DNA of 21,630 bases, taken from the NCBI GenBank assembly GCA_023392995.1, contig JAEWMZ010000005.1, forward strand, positions 1 to 21,630, written 5' to 3'. How positions within the stretch are numbered: position 1 is the first letter of the stretch; each line of letters starts with the position of its first letter. Position numbers and translations under genes: made by a program. Shown here piece by piece: positions 7,402 through 15,014 of the stretch. The DNA comes from Bacillota bacterium (lineage in GTDB: Bacteria; Bacillota; Clostridia; Lachnospirales; Lachnospiraceae). The notes under the pieces were generated by a model. It did not search any database and was not told the DNA's origin. It saw only the letters and a program-made list of their open reading frames with translations.

Positions 7402-8379
7402 ATGGAATTAAAACACCAAGTATTAAAAATCCTGGAAGAAAACAGAGGTAATTCTGTAAACGGAGCAAAGCTTGCAAATGATCTGTTTGTTACCCGAAGC
7501 TCCATCTGGAAGGCTGTTAAGTCTCTTCAAAAGGATGGATATCGTATTGAAGCTGTAACAAATAGAGGCTATTGCTTACTTCAGGATAATGACATTGTAT
7601 CTGCCGAAAGTATTACCCCCTTCTTAAAGGGTCAGGCCGCAGCTTTCACGCTAGACGTAAGACAAAGTGTTACTTCAACCAATACCTTAGCAAAAGAGGC
7701 TGCTGCAAAAGGTGCAAAGGAAGGAACTGTTATCATTGCAAGGGAACAGACTGAAGGCCGTGGCAGAATGGGACGCTCCTTCTATTCCCCAAGTTCCTCC
7801 GGTATTTACTTTTCCATCATCCTGCGACCTGCGTTGAACCTGGAAGACTCCTTGTTGATTACCACCAGCACCGCGGTGGCTGTGGCAAAAGCAATTGAAA
7901 CAATCGCCAAAGTGAAGGCTTCCATTAAATGGGTCAACGATATCTTTATCGGTGAAAAAAAAGTATGCGGTATCCTTACGGAGGCTTCTCTCAACTTTGA
8001 AAGCGGGGGTCTGGAATATGCGGTGGTTGGTATCGGTATCAATATAGAAACCCAAAGCTTTCCCGAAGAAATCAAGAAAATCGCCGGCTCTCTCTTCCAA
8101 GATAAACCGGGTGATTTCCCGGTAACCTCTATGCTTGTAGCGGAGGTATTAAACAATCTTGCCGAAAGCATGAATTCCTTAACAGATAAAAAATATCTGG
8201 AAGAATATCGTAAGCGCTCCTTTCTTCTTGGGAAAGAAATCCTTGTTTTAAAAGGAAAAGAAACCACTTTGGCAAAAGCGATTGACATTGATGAAAAAGC
8301 TCGTCTGGTTGTTGAATATGCCGACCATAGCACAGAAGCTCTGATATCCGGAGAAGTTAGTACACGAGTAAAATCCTAG
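7402..8379 (+). CDS. birA: Bifunctional biotin--protein ligase / biotin operon repressor
   Basis: This 325-residue protein attaches biotin to carboxyl carrier proteins through biotinyl-AMP and, in the two-domain form, represses biotin genes. Residues 1-60 are a winged helix-turn-helix (GNSVNGAKLANDLFVTRSSI...), marking the regulatory class. The ligase domain shows the biotin/ATP loop GRGRMG at 119-124 and the catalytic KWVND at 176-180, then GILTEA. A C-terminal SH3-like domain ends the protein. I choose the ATG at 7402; a TTG four codons upstream is possible, and neither has a strong ribosome binding site (GGA lies 8 nt before the ATG). bioY follows in the same direction after 249 nt that are mostly filled by a repeat element, so the two genes need not share a transcript. 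I found no convincing paired BirA operator. Confidence 0.95.
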   Translation: MELKHQVLKILEENRGNSVNGAKLANDLFVTRSSIWKAVKSLQKDGYRIEAVTNRGYCLLQDNDIVSAESITPFLKGQAAAFTLDVRQSVTSTNTLAKEAAAKGAKEGTVIIAREQTEGRGRMGRSFYSPSSSGIYFSIILRPALNLEDSLLITTSTAVAVAKAIETIAKVKASIKWVNDIFIGEKKVCGILTEASLNFESGGLEYAVVGIGINIETQSFPEEIKKIAGSLFQDKPGDFPVTSMLVAEVLNNLAESMNSLTDKKYLEEYRKRSFLLGKEILVLKGKETTLAKAIDIDEKARLVVEYADHSTEALISGEVSTRVKS

Positions 8380-8445
8380 AAGTTATTCCCCTTTATTCAA
8401 ATCATTCAGATTATTATTCAATTAGTAACTACTATTTTAATACCT

Positions 8446-8597
8446 TAGGGAACTGCAAAACTCATTACATGAAGCTATTGTATACACGACTAATACTGTT
8501 TCGAAGCGAACGCTAAGCCCTAAGGAAGCGTTGTAGCGAAGTAATAGTATCTGTTGTACATACAATTATAAAAACTATATTGTTTCGCAATTGCCTA
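8446..8597 (+). repeat. 150-bp inverted-end element, copy A, between birA and bioY
   Basis: The left end TAGGGAACTGCAAAAC and right end GTTTCGCAATTGCCTA are near-perfect inverted copies of each other. The interior is one long imperfect palindrome (TTGTATACAC...TGTACATACAA; AACGCT...AGCGTT; TACTGTTT...TAATAGTA) and matches element B (16185-16336) in reverse complement over its whole length. It shows no protein-coding capacity. Flanks TTTAATACC and TTTAACCCC may be a worn target duplication. Confidence 0.85.
8554..8581 (+). promoter_or_regulatory. Possible bioY promoter inside repeat element A
   Basis: TTGTAC (8554-8559) and TATATT (8576-8581) are 16 nt apart near the right end of element A, pointing at bioY. 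Transcription would start near 8588, with the bioY ribosome binding site at about 8619. The same box positions can be read in the copies at 16185 and 20902. Confidence 0.45.
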
Positions 8598-8628
8598 TTT
8601 AACCCCCCTACATAAAAGGAGATCAACC

Positions 8629-9192
8629 ATGGAATCATTTCAGAAATCACTAAACAAGCAGCGCCTTCAAACCAAAGATATCGTTATAACCGGTATGTTT
8701 ACCGCAGTTATCTGTGTCATGTCACAGATTTCCATACCGATTCAGCCAATCCCTTTTACCTTAGCTTTATTTGCAATTTTTCTAACCGGAGCATTACTTG
8801 AACCAAGGTATGCCTTCTTTTCCGTACTCTGTTACCTGCTGCTCGGTGCCTTTGGTCTTCCTGTTTTCGCAGGCTTCAAGGGCGGACTCCAAAATCTGGT
8901 TGGAATGACCGGAGGTTATTTAGCGGCTTATCCGATTATGGCACTGGTTACTTCTCTTCTCTATTCCAGAGCAAAAAAATATAAAACCATCAGCTTAGTT
9001 ATTGGCATGCTGATTTCACTCGTTATCTGCTATGGAATCGGAACCATTTGGTTTAGCTATATTAGCGGTACTGGTTTTTATAAATCATTAACTCTATGCG
9101 TGTTTCCCTTTATTCCTTTTGATCTGGTGAAGATTGCATTGGCTACTTCTGTTGGCTCTGTTATTCGAAAAACTATAATAAACCAAATTTAA
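8629..9192 (+). CDS. bioY: BioY, biotin-binding S component of an ECF transporter
   Basis: This 187-residue, very hydrophobic protein has about six membrane segments and the BioY pattern: ITGMFTAVICVMSQISIPI near the N-terminus, QPIPFTLALFAIFLTGALL, the loop GAFGLPVFAGFKGGLQNLVG with TGGYLAAYP, and a final FIPFDLVKIALA. BioY binds biotin in the cytoplasmic membrane and usually works with a shared EcfA/EcfT energising module; no such genes are in this window. AAAAGGAG lies 7 nt before the ATG. Being next to birA fits biotin control, although a repeat element occupies the upstream region and may supply its promoter. The gene is followed by a strong hairpin terminator shared with the convergent helicase gene. 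Confidence 0.95.
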   Translation: MESFQKSLNKQRLQTKDIVITGMFTAVICVMSQISIPIQPIPFTLALFAIFLTGALLEPRYAFFSVLCYLLLGAFGLPVFAGFKGGLQNLVGMTGGYLAAYPIMALVTSLLYSRAKKYKTISLVIGMLISLVICYGIGTIWFSYISGTGFYKSLTLCVFPFIPFDLVKIALATSVGSVIRKTIINQI

Positions 9193-9231
9193 GACTGTTT
9201 CTATGAAGTATGCACCCCGTTGGGTGGACGT

Positions 9232-9279
9232 AAAAATGGGCAGAAGACCTCGTAAGTTTGAGTATCTTCTGCCCATTTT
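9232..9279. terminator. Bidirectional terminator between bioY and the SNF2 helicase gene
   Basis: AAAATGGGCAGAAGA (9233-9247) and its exact complement TCTTCTGCCCATTTT (9265-9279) form a 15-bp stem with A/T runs on both sides, serving convergent genes. A smaller hairpin, CACCC/GGGTG, lies just before it at 9213-9226. The 9280-9445 stretch holds nothing further that I can identify. Confidence 0.9.
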
Positions 9280-9445
9280 GCTATTTTCATATCAACAGCA
9301 AAGAAAATCGGTTTTGCATAAGAAATCAGTTTTAAAGTTATTTCTCATGTAAAAATCCTGCATGTGGCACTTTACTTTCTTTCATTGCTATCATTGATAA
9401 AATCATCTAATACAGTCCGCCTTCACAAGGCTCTATTCCAAGCGC

Positions 9446-12400
9446 TTACAACGGAGCAAATAATTCTTCCAGCTCTTCCTTGGACAGCGTATTGATAAAT
9501 ACTTCCTTAGAACTAATAATGGAATCTGACAATTCCTTCTTCTTCCTTTGAAGCTTGAATATCTTTTCTTCAATAGTACCCTTCGTAATCAGCTTCATTA
9601 CATGCACCTTGTTCTGCTGCCCAATTCGGTAGGCACGATCCGTTGCCTGATCCTCCACCGCAGGATTCCACCAGGGATCGTAATGGATTACCGTATCCGC
9701 TCCGGTAAGATTCAGACCGGTTCCGCCTGCCTTTAAGGAGATCAGGAATACCTTTCCTTCCCCTGCATTAAAGCGTTTTACATAATCATTTCTATCTTCC
9801 GTCGGCGTAGAGCCCTCAAGATAGAAATAAGGGATATCCAGTTCCTTTAATTCCCCTTCTATAATCCGCAGCATAGAGGTGAACTGAGAAAATACAAGGA
9901 TTCTGTGGTCATTGGCAATGGCTTCCGGTATAACCTCCATCAACAGCTCCAGCTTGCCGCTGCCGCCCTGATAGTTTTCAATAAAGGTAGAAGGATGGCA
10001 GCAAATCTGACGCAGCCTTGTTAAAGCAGCAAGAATCTTCATCCGGCTCTTCTCAACACCATTCTCCTCAATCTCTGAGTGAAGCTCACTGCGTATATTT
10101 TCAAGATAGGATAAGTACACCAGCTTTTGTCCTTCGGACATATCGGTCAGCATCTTAGTCTCGTACTTATCCGGAAGCTCCGTTAATACATCCTTTTTCA
10201 TACGACGAAGAATAAATGGTTCAATATGCTGATGCAGATCAGTTAACGCCTTCTGATCCTCCTTCAGGATGGGCTTCTCATACGTTTCCACGAACTTGGA
10301 ATGACTGTTCAAATATTCCGGCATGATAAAGTCAAAGATGGACCATAGCTCCGACAAGCTGTTCTCAATAGGCGTACCGGTAAGGGCGAAACGGTGTTCC
10401 GCTCGGATTCGCTTTACAGACTTTGCATTGAGGGAGGAGTCATTCTTAATAAATTGTGCCTCATCGATGAATACCGTATCAAAATCAATTTTTTCATACG
10501 CACCAATATCTCTTCTAATTAAGGGATATGAGGTAATTAAGACATCATAATCTTCATATTTCTCAATCGCTTCCTGCCGTTCTGCCGGAGCTCCTGATAT
10601 AACCAAAGCCTTAACAAAGGGAGCAAAGTTTTCTATTTCGTCCAGCCAGTTATAGATCAGAGAAGTGGGACATACAATCAAGCTATGAGTTTTTCTCTCC
10701 TTTACCCCGGAGGCGATATAGACGATGGACTGCAAGGTTTTTCCAAGCCCCATATCATCTGCCAGAATCCCGCCCAGATCATTGTCCGCCAGCGTTTTCA
10801 GCCATTTATATCCGGTAAACTGATAAGGGCGCAGCTCCGCCAATATCCCCTCCGGTAATACATATTCTGTTCTGCTGGGATTTAAGATCTTATCTGTCAG
10901 TGCCATAAAATCTCTATCCCGCTCAAAGACAAAATCAGAGTCTGAAAAGGCTTTATTTAAATATACAGCATGCTGCTTCTCCAGAAGCAGGGCATTCTCC
11001 GTAATATTTTTATCGGATACATTGAGGGAAGATAAGATCTTTGATACCTCATCAATGGTCTTATCCTCCAGATTAATAAAGCTTCCATTTTTTAACCGGT
11101 AAAACTTCTTTTTAATCTGATAGGAATGAAGCAGCTCCCGCAGCTCTTCCTTCGGGACCTCATCAAAGTCCAGATCAAGCTCCAGCATATTAAGCTCAGA
11201 ATTCATACGGACACCGGCTTTAAAGCCTCCCGCCGAACGAATTCCAAGTCTTCGAAAATCCTCCGAATAGAATAACTGGGCCTTTGATTCAAGCTCCATG
11301 ACTCTTCCCGACAGAAAATCATAGATCAACTCCTCCTCCTTTAGCAGGTAGAAGTTCTTATAAGGAATGAAGCCCTCCTTCAGTAGTTCTGAAATAATAG
11401 CATCTTCCTTTTCCCTTTGCCTTACGATGATATAGGAGCCGGAAGCCGCATTTCCAAAGGAATTGAACTCGTACTCCCCGTATTTGTATTTTAATTCTGC
11501 CTTAATGCCGGACTTATACTTATCAAAGTAAAGCTTTGCTTCCATATCACAGGAAATATATCTGCTTTTTAATTCCTCCGGTATATCAAGCATCATGGTT
11601 TCACTAATTCTTGGCAGGACATGCTCCAAAAAACTGGTCTTGCTATCGCCGCGGAAGGTCAGCGGTTCTTTATCCTTACCTAAGCTGTTATAAAAGGGCT
11701 TAAAATTACGAATAAACTTGGCATCCGGCTGATAGATTGCTCCATCAAAATATAGAAGCTCACCGGTTTCCGTAATCGGGAGGATCGCTTCCTTCCCTTG
11801 ATAGTCCACACTAATGGAATCCTCATCCACCGTCAGCTGATAGGAAATCTTCGGGTTTCCTTTTACAAATACTACATCGGTATAGATTTTTCCGTAGAGC
11901 TCTAAAACAAAGCTTTTTCCATTTAGAATTTCCAAAAGCTTTATCATCATGTTTTTACTGAAAAACATTTGTGATTTTGAAAATATTTTAGAGAAATGTG
12001 TACTGTCCACAATCTCTTGAATCTCATAAATCCCCAGAAGATAATCAATAATCTTTAATGAGGTGGCATCAAAGGTGCTCTCCCCATTCACATATTTGAA
12101 TTCTTTCCCCAGTGCAAAGCTCTCGTGATGGTAAAGATCTGATAAGAATTTTTTAATTGTTTGAACCTTGTATTTTCTGCTGCTTCCTCCATGCAAGGAC
12201 ACCATGGCCCTTCCATTTTCACCTTTGATTATACTTGGAACACTAAACATTACTTCAAGCTGAAAGGTTTCTCCTACCAGCTGGCTGTCTTCCCAGGCAA
12301 TAAAATAATCAAGCAGTGTTACAACCTTACGTTCCTCGGGACTCTTTGATTCCGAAAGTAAGGTGCGCTCTTGGTATTTTAACACAAAAAGCAGGGCTGC

Positions 12401-12655
12401 AACTACATGCTTGCAAGCGCCTTGATCCTTTAACCTTGATGGACAATTACAGCCATAATCGAAAGAACCATCTTCCTGCTCATCTATCGTAACGGAATAA
12501 TTGTAGTTCCCCTTTACGGTCAAGCGATACTGCTTGTTGGTATTAGAGTATGTCGCATTAATAATGCGATTCTCCTTATAATATTGCAAACCTCTTGCAT
12601 AGATCGTATCGTTGGACGCCAGGTTTCGTATTCCTGTACGCGAAATTTGAATCAT
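9446..12655 (-). CDS. SWIM-domain SNF2/DEAD-like helicase (Swi2/Snf2 family ATPase)
   Basis: This 1069-residue ATPase belongs to the bacterial SNF2 group with an N-terminal SWIM zinc finger. The finger is visible near residues 67-95 as CNCPSRLKDQGACKHVVAAL (CxC...CxH). A long SNF2-associated middle region follows (about 100-590). The motor has Walker A in LADDMGLGKTLQS at about 630, the motif II DEAQ at about 735 in FIDEAQFIKN, ALTGTPIEN just after, and the C-terminal helicase half with ILVFSQFTSML (about 917) and DPWWNPAVEDQATDRAYRIG (about 990). Such proteins move on double-stranded DNA or displace bound proteins such as RNA polymerase; the precise role of this one is unknown. The ATG at 12655 has AAAGGTG about 8 nt upstream. 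It is transcribed alone from the promoter at 12709-12738 and ends at the shared terminator. Confidence 0.95.
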   Translation of the reverse strand: MIQISRTGIRNLASNDTIYARGLQYYKENRIINATYSNTNKQYRLTVKGNYNYSVTIDEQEDGSFDYGCNCPSRLKDQGACKHVVAALLFVLKYQERTLLSESKSPEERKVVTLLDYFIAWEDSQLVGETFQLEVMFSVPSIIKGENGRAMVSLHGGSSRKYKVQTIKKFLSDLYHHESFALGKEFKYVNGESTFDATSLKIIDYLLGIYEIQEIVDSTHFSKIFSKSQMFFSKNMMIKLLEILNGKSFVLELYGKIYTDVVFVKGNPKISYQLTVDEDSISVDYQGKEAILPITETGELLYFDGAIYQPDAKFIRNFKPFYNSLGKDKEPLTFRGDSKTSFLEHVLPRISETMMLDIPEELKSRYISCDMEAKLYFDKYKSGIKAELKYKYGEYEFNSFGNAASGSYIIVRQREKEDAIISELLKEGFIPYKNFYLLKEEELIYDFLSGRVMELESKAQLFYSEDFRRLGIRSAGGFKAGVRMNSELNMLELDLDFDEVPKEELRELLHSYQIKKKFYRLKNGSFINLEDKTIDEVSKILSSLNVSDKNITENALLLEKQHAVYLNKAFSDSDFVFERDRDFMALTDKILNPSRTEYVLPEGILAELRPYQFTGYKWLKTLADNDLGGILADDMGLGKTLQSIVYIASGVKERKTHSLIVCPTSLIYNWLDEIENFAPFVKALVISGAPAERQEAIEKYEDYDVLITSYPLIRRDIGAYEKIDFDTVFIDEAQFIKNDSSLNAKSVKRIRAEHRFALTGTPIENSLSELWSIFDFIMPEYLNSHSKFVETYEKPILKEDQKALTDLHQHIEPFILRRMKKDVLTELPDKYETKMLTDMSEGQKLVYLSYLENIRSELHSEIEENGVEKSRMKILAALTRLRQICCHPSTFIENYQGGSGKLELLMEVIPEAIANDHRILVFSQFTSMLRIIEGELKELDIPYFYLEGSTPTEDRNDYVKRFNAGEGKVFLISLKAGGTGLNLTGADTVIHYDPWWNPAVEDQATDRAYRIGQQNKVHVMKLITKGTIEEKIFKLQRKKKELSDSIISSKEVFINTLSKEELEELFAPL

Positions 12656-12674
12656 AAATGCACACCTTTCCCAG

Positions 12675-12692
12675 GGCGTGACGAACCACGCC
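12675..12692 (-). promoter_or_regulatory. Hairpin in the helicase mRNA leader
   Basis: GGCGTG and CACGCC (6-bp perfect stem, 6-nt loop) lie between the predicted promoter and the ribosome binding site of the helicase gene. There is no T tract. It could influence translation; this is inference from position. Confidence 0.4.
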
Positions 12693-12708
12693 TTTGTTGT
12701 ATCAAGTT

Positions 12709-12753
12709 ATTATAACACCTTTTGAAGAAAAAGTGTAATATTTTTATTACACT
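12709..12753 (-). promoter_or_regulatory. Promoter of the SNF2 gene with an overlapping perfect dyad
   Basis: On the minus strand TTACAC (12738-12733), 18 nt, and TATAAT (12714-12709) form a plausible promoter. The -35 box lies inside a perfect inverted repeat, AGTGTAATA (12732-12740) and TATTACACT (12745-12753) with 4 nt between, which has the form of an operator. Confidence 0.6.
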
Positions 12754-12857
12754 TTGAAGTATGAATTTCAAAATACAGGTTTACAATGCCTGAAACTTTA
12801 TTAACTGTCTGCAGTATTTAGTATTCTACCTTATCCAAGAAAATATTTGACACAAAA

Positions 12858-12894
12858 AAGAGAGTATCTATCGAACTGATAAAGATACTCTCTT
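12858..12894 (-). terminator. Minus-strand terminator with no annotated gene in front of it
   Basis: AAGAGAGTATCT (12858-12869) pairs perfectly with AGATACTCTCTT (12883-12894), 12 bp. Read on the minus strand the stem is followed by six T; read on the plus strand there is no T tract. It therefore ends a leftward transcript coming from 12895 or beyond, where I find no protein gene. Confidence 0.8.
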
Positions 12895-13109
12895 GCTATA
12901 TTAAATTATTCATCTTTTCAAATACTATTGTTGGTACGCCAGCTCATTTTCAGAATTGCTTTGTACTATTCATTTACAGGTTATATCAATCTATTCATTT
13001 GATAGCGGTCAATCAATGCGCTCTGCCTGAGGATTGATATTATGTGAATCAAAGCCTTTGGTGGTCAATACCAAGCTATACTTCTGTTTGAGTGTTATAA
13101 ACTAATGTG

Positions 13110-13131
13110 TTTGGCGGTCTGTACCTTCCTT
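13110..13131. repeat. Motif TTTGGCGGTCTGTACCTTCC, copy 1, left of the array
   Basis: This motif matches 13600-13621 at all but one or two positions, and the match resumes downstream (GTTTTATTTC) after a 12-nt gap. A partial third copy, TTGGTGGTC, begins at 13058. The two full copies flank the AT-rich array as direct repeats about 490 bp apart. Confidence 0.7.
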
Positions 13132-13164
13132 TCGTTAGATTTTATGTTTTATTTCTTTAAATCT

Positions 13165-13530
13165 ATTCTTCACTTCCTTGCTAACATTTTATAAAATCTT
13201 TTGGATTAAATACTCTTCTTACATATTATAAATCTTTTGGATTAAACACATTGTTAACATTAGATAAATATTTTGGTTTAAATGCTTGCTTACATATTAT
13301 AAATTTTTTGGATCAAACGCTTGTTTACATACTTCAAATCTTTTGGACTAAATACTGCTTACATACTTTAAACTTTTGGATTAAAATATTTTGTTTTACA
13401 TTCAATTAAATCATATCGACTAAATCGTTTGAATCAACTATCCTGCTTACATCTTATTCCTCTTTGGATTAAATACTTAGCTTATATTGCATTTCATCTT
13501 TTAGATTCAAATACTATGTTAACTATTCAT
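13165..13530. repeat. Degenerate tandem array of about nine 35-bp AT-rich units
   Basis: The anchor GGATTAAA, with small changes, recurs at 13203, 13239, 13275, 13310, 13345, 13378, 13417, 13466 and 13503, spaced 36, 36, 35, 35, 33, 39, 49 and 37 bp. The unit reads roughly TTACATATTATAAATCTTTT then GGATTAAATACTTGC. Copies diverge most towards the right. Spacer-like unique segments are absent, so it is not a CRISPR array. Confidence 0.8.
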
Positions 13531-13599
13531 TTCATCGATCGAATTCTTTGATTCGATTTCTTTGATTGGATTTCTTTTGTTCTATATCGATTCTAATTA

Positions 13600-13621
13600 T
13601 TTGGTGGTCTGTACCTTCCTT
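13600..13621. repeat. Motif TTTGGTGGTCTGTACCTTCC, copy 2, right of the array
   Basis: This is the partner of 13110-13131. The shared context extends to TTCCTT and then GTTTTATTTC on the right, and to a similar CTAATNATTTGG on the left, so a segment of about 50 bp was duplicated around the array. Confidence 0.7.
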
Positions 13622-13780
13622 CCTGTTTTATTTCGATATGTAACTCTTAACAATTCTTCGATAAATTTGCTAAGCATATCTTTTTTGATTAAAGGCTTAA
13701 CTTTTCAATGGAATCATTCCTTTCATTTGATATTAGCCCTTTTGGCTTTTGTTAACTGTTTTCTTGTTTTCTATGATTTG

Positions 13781-13809
13781 ATTTTACACTACAAATTGCA
13801 TTGTGTCAA
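13781..13809 (-). promoter_or_regulatory. Sigma-A-like promoter of the putative untranslated unit
   Basis: On the minus strand a perfect TTGACA (13809-13804) is followed after 17 nt by TAAAAT (13786-13781), five of six matches to the -10 consensus. Transcription would start near 13774 and run away from pyrB. No protein gene lies downstream before the terminator at 12858-12894. Confidence 0.6.
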
Positions 13810-13975
13810 TAATATTTTCAGATATTTTTATTATTTTTCATCTATTAGCTTATAAATTCTATGATTATCTGCAATTTTATACATTATTCGAATATCCAAA
13901 ATAAGAGTTTGTCCAAGATCACTGCACTTCTTATCATTGCCATTATTTATTTTTATGCATAAAATAAAATTTCAG

Positions 13976-14005
13976 ATTGTAATTTATGAAAAGTTATATT
14001 ACAAT
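13976..14005 (+). promoter_or_regulatory. pyrB promoter inside a perfect dyad
   Basis: TTGTAA (13977-13982) and TACAAT (14000-14005) are 17 nt apart. Both boxes lie within an inverted repeat, ATTGTAAT (13976-13983) and ATTACAAT (13998-14005), so a dimeric repressor bound there would cover the promoter. The leader then holds a weak hairpin, GGCAAA (14021) with TTTGCC (14058). I see no PyrR-type attenuator. Confidence 0.6.
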
Positions 14006-14093
14006 ATCTAGTTAGAGTCAGGCAAATGTATCCAGATCTTTTCTTGTATCTCTTTCGTTTGCCGCTTAGTAAACTAACATATGGAGGTGTCTA

Positions 14094-15014
14094 ATGAAAC
14101 ATATTATCAGTCCAACTGACCTTACTGTTTCAGAGCTTAATGAGCTTCTTGAATTATCCGAACAAATCATAACTGACCCAAAGAAGTTCTCAGATGTGTG
14201 CCGCGGAAAAAAACTAGCTACTCTATTCTATGAACCCAGTACCAGAACCCGGCTTAGCTTTGAAGCCGCCATGTTGAATTTAGGAGGGAACATATTAGGT
14301 TTTTCCTCTGCTGATTCCAGTTCTGCATCAAAAGGTGAAAGTGTTGCAGATACCATCCGAGTTATCTCTTCTTACGCAGATATTTGTGCTATCCGTCATC
14401 CTAAGGAAGGCGCCCCATTAGTAGCTTCTCATTTCTCTTCTATTCCAGTAATCAATGCCGGAGACGGCGGTCATAACCATCCCACTCAAACCTTTACCGA
14501 TTTATTAACAATAAAAAATCTCAAAGGACGATTAAATAATTTAGTCGTTGGCTTTTGTGGCGACTTAAAATTCGGCCGGACCGTTCATTCCTTAATTCAT
14601 GCACTGGCTAGATATGAAAAAATTAAATTTATACTTATTTCACCGGAGGAGCTTCGTATTCCGAATTACATTCGGGAGGAGTTAATTGCGCAAAATATTC
14701 CTTTTGAAGAAATCAGATGCCTGGATGATACCATTGCAAATCTGGATATCCTATACATGACCCGAGTGCAGCGGGAACGTTTCTTCAATGAGGAGGATTA
14801 TATCAGATTGAAGGATATCTACATTCTGGATCACAAGAAGATGGCAAAGGCCAACAAGGATATGCTTGTGCTTCATCCTCTGCCAAGAGTAAATGAGATT
14901 TCCCCGGAGGTCGACGAGGATCCCCGTGCCGTTTATTTTAAACAGGCACAGTTCGGTGTCTATGTCAGAATGGCTTTGATTATGAAGTTATTGGAGGTGG
15001 AGACAAATGCTTAA
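14094..15014 (+). CDS. pyrB: Aspartate carbamoyltransferase, catalytic chain
   Basis: This 306-residue enzyme joins carbamoyl phosphate and aspartate to give carbamoyl aspartate, the second step of UMP synthesis. The carbamoyl phosphate loop S-T-R-T-R is at residues 49-53 (FYEPSTRTRLSFEAA), followed by the SSASKGES loop, the HPTQTFTDLLT segment and the C-terminal HPLPRVNEI region with aspartate-site residues. Length and motifs are those of the E. coli-like class that pairs with a regulatory chain. GGAGGT lies 5 nt before the ATG. The stop overlaps the pyrI start by 8 nt, so the two subunits are made together. The promoter at 13976-14005 lies in a dyad, which suggests control by a DNA-binding protein. 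Confidence 0.97.
   Translation: MKHIISPTDLTVSELNELLELSEQIITDPKKFSDVCRGKKLATLFYEPSTRTRLSFEAAMLNLGGNILGFSSADSSSASKGESVADTIRVISSYADICAIRHPKEGAPLVASHFSSIPVINAGDGGHNHPTQTFTDLLTIKNLKGRLNNLVVGFCGDLKFGRTVHSLIHALARYEKIKFILISPEELRIPNYIREELIAQNIPFEEIRCLDDTIANLDILYMTRVQRERFFNEEDYIRLKDIYILDHKKMAKANKDMLVLHPLPRVNEISPEVDEDPRAVYFKQAQFGVYVRMALIMKLLEVETNA

Larger units (their letters stand above)
12895..13774 (-). ncRNA. Putative untranslated transcription unit opposite pyrB
   Basis: A good minus-strand promoter (13781-13809) and a good minus-strand terminator (12858-12894) frame about 0.9 kb without a convincing protein gene. Inside lie an AT-rich array of about 35-bp units (13165-13530), two copies of a 22-bp motif flanking it, and only short open stretches, for example 26 codons at 13597-13677 starting MLSKFIEELL without a good ribosome binding site, and 31 codons without a Met at 13009-13101. 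This may be a non-coding RNA, a decayed gene, or a leaderless small-peptide locus. The boundaries are inferred from the promoter and terminator only. Confidence 0.4.

Noticed and set aside
13165..13530. CRISPR array
   Set aside because: The units run directly into one another without unique spacers, they drift in sequence and length, and no cas genes are present.
13248..13756. BirA-like half-sites TTGTTAAC
   Set aside because: Two isolated copies occur in AT-rich DNA far from birA and bioY, without the paired, inverted spacing needed for an operator.
13562..13855. 97-codon plus-strand frame before pyrB, hydrophobic
   Set aside because: The hydrophobic look comes from T-rich DNA; there is no ribosome binding site and it overlaps a good minus-strand promoter.
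14010..14093. PyrR-type attenuator in the pyrB leader
   Set aside because: Only a weak 6-bp GGCAAA/TTTGCC stem is present; there is no PyrR-loop consensus and no terminator hairpin before the gene.
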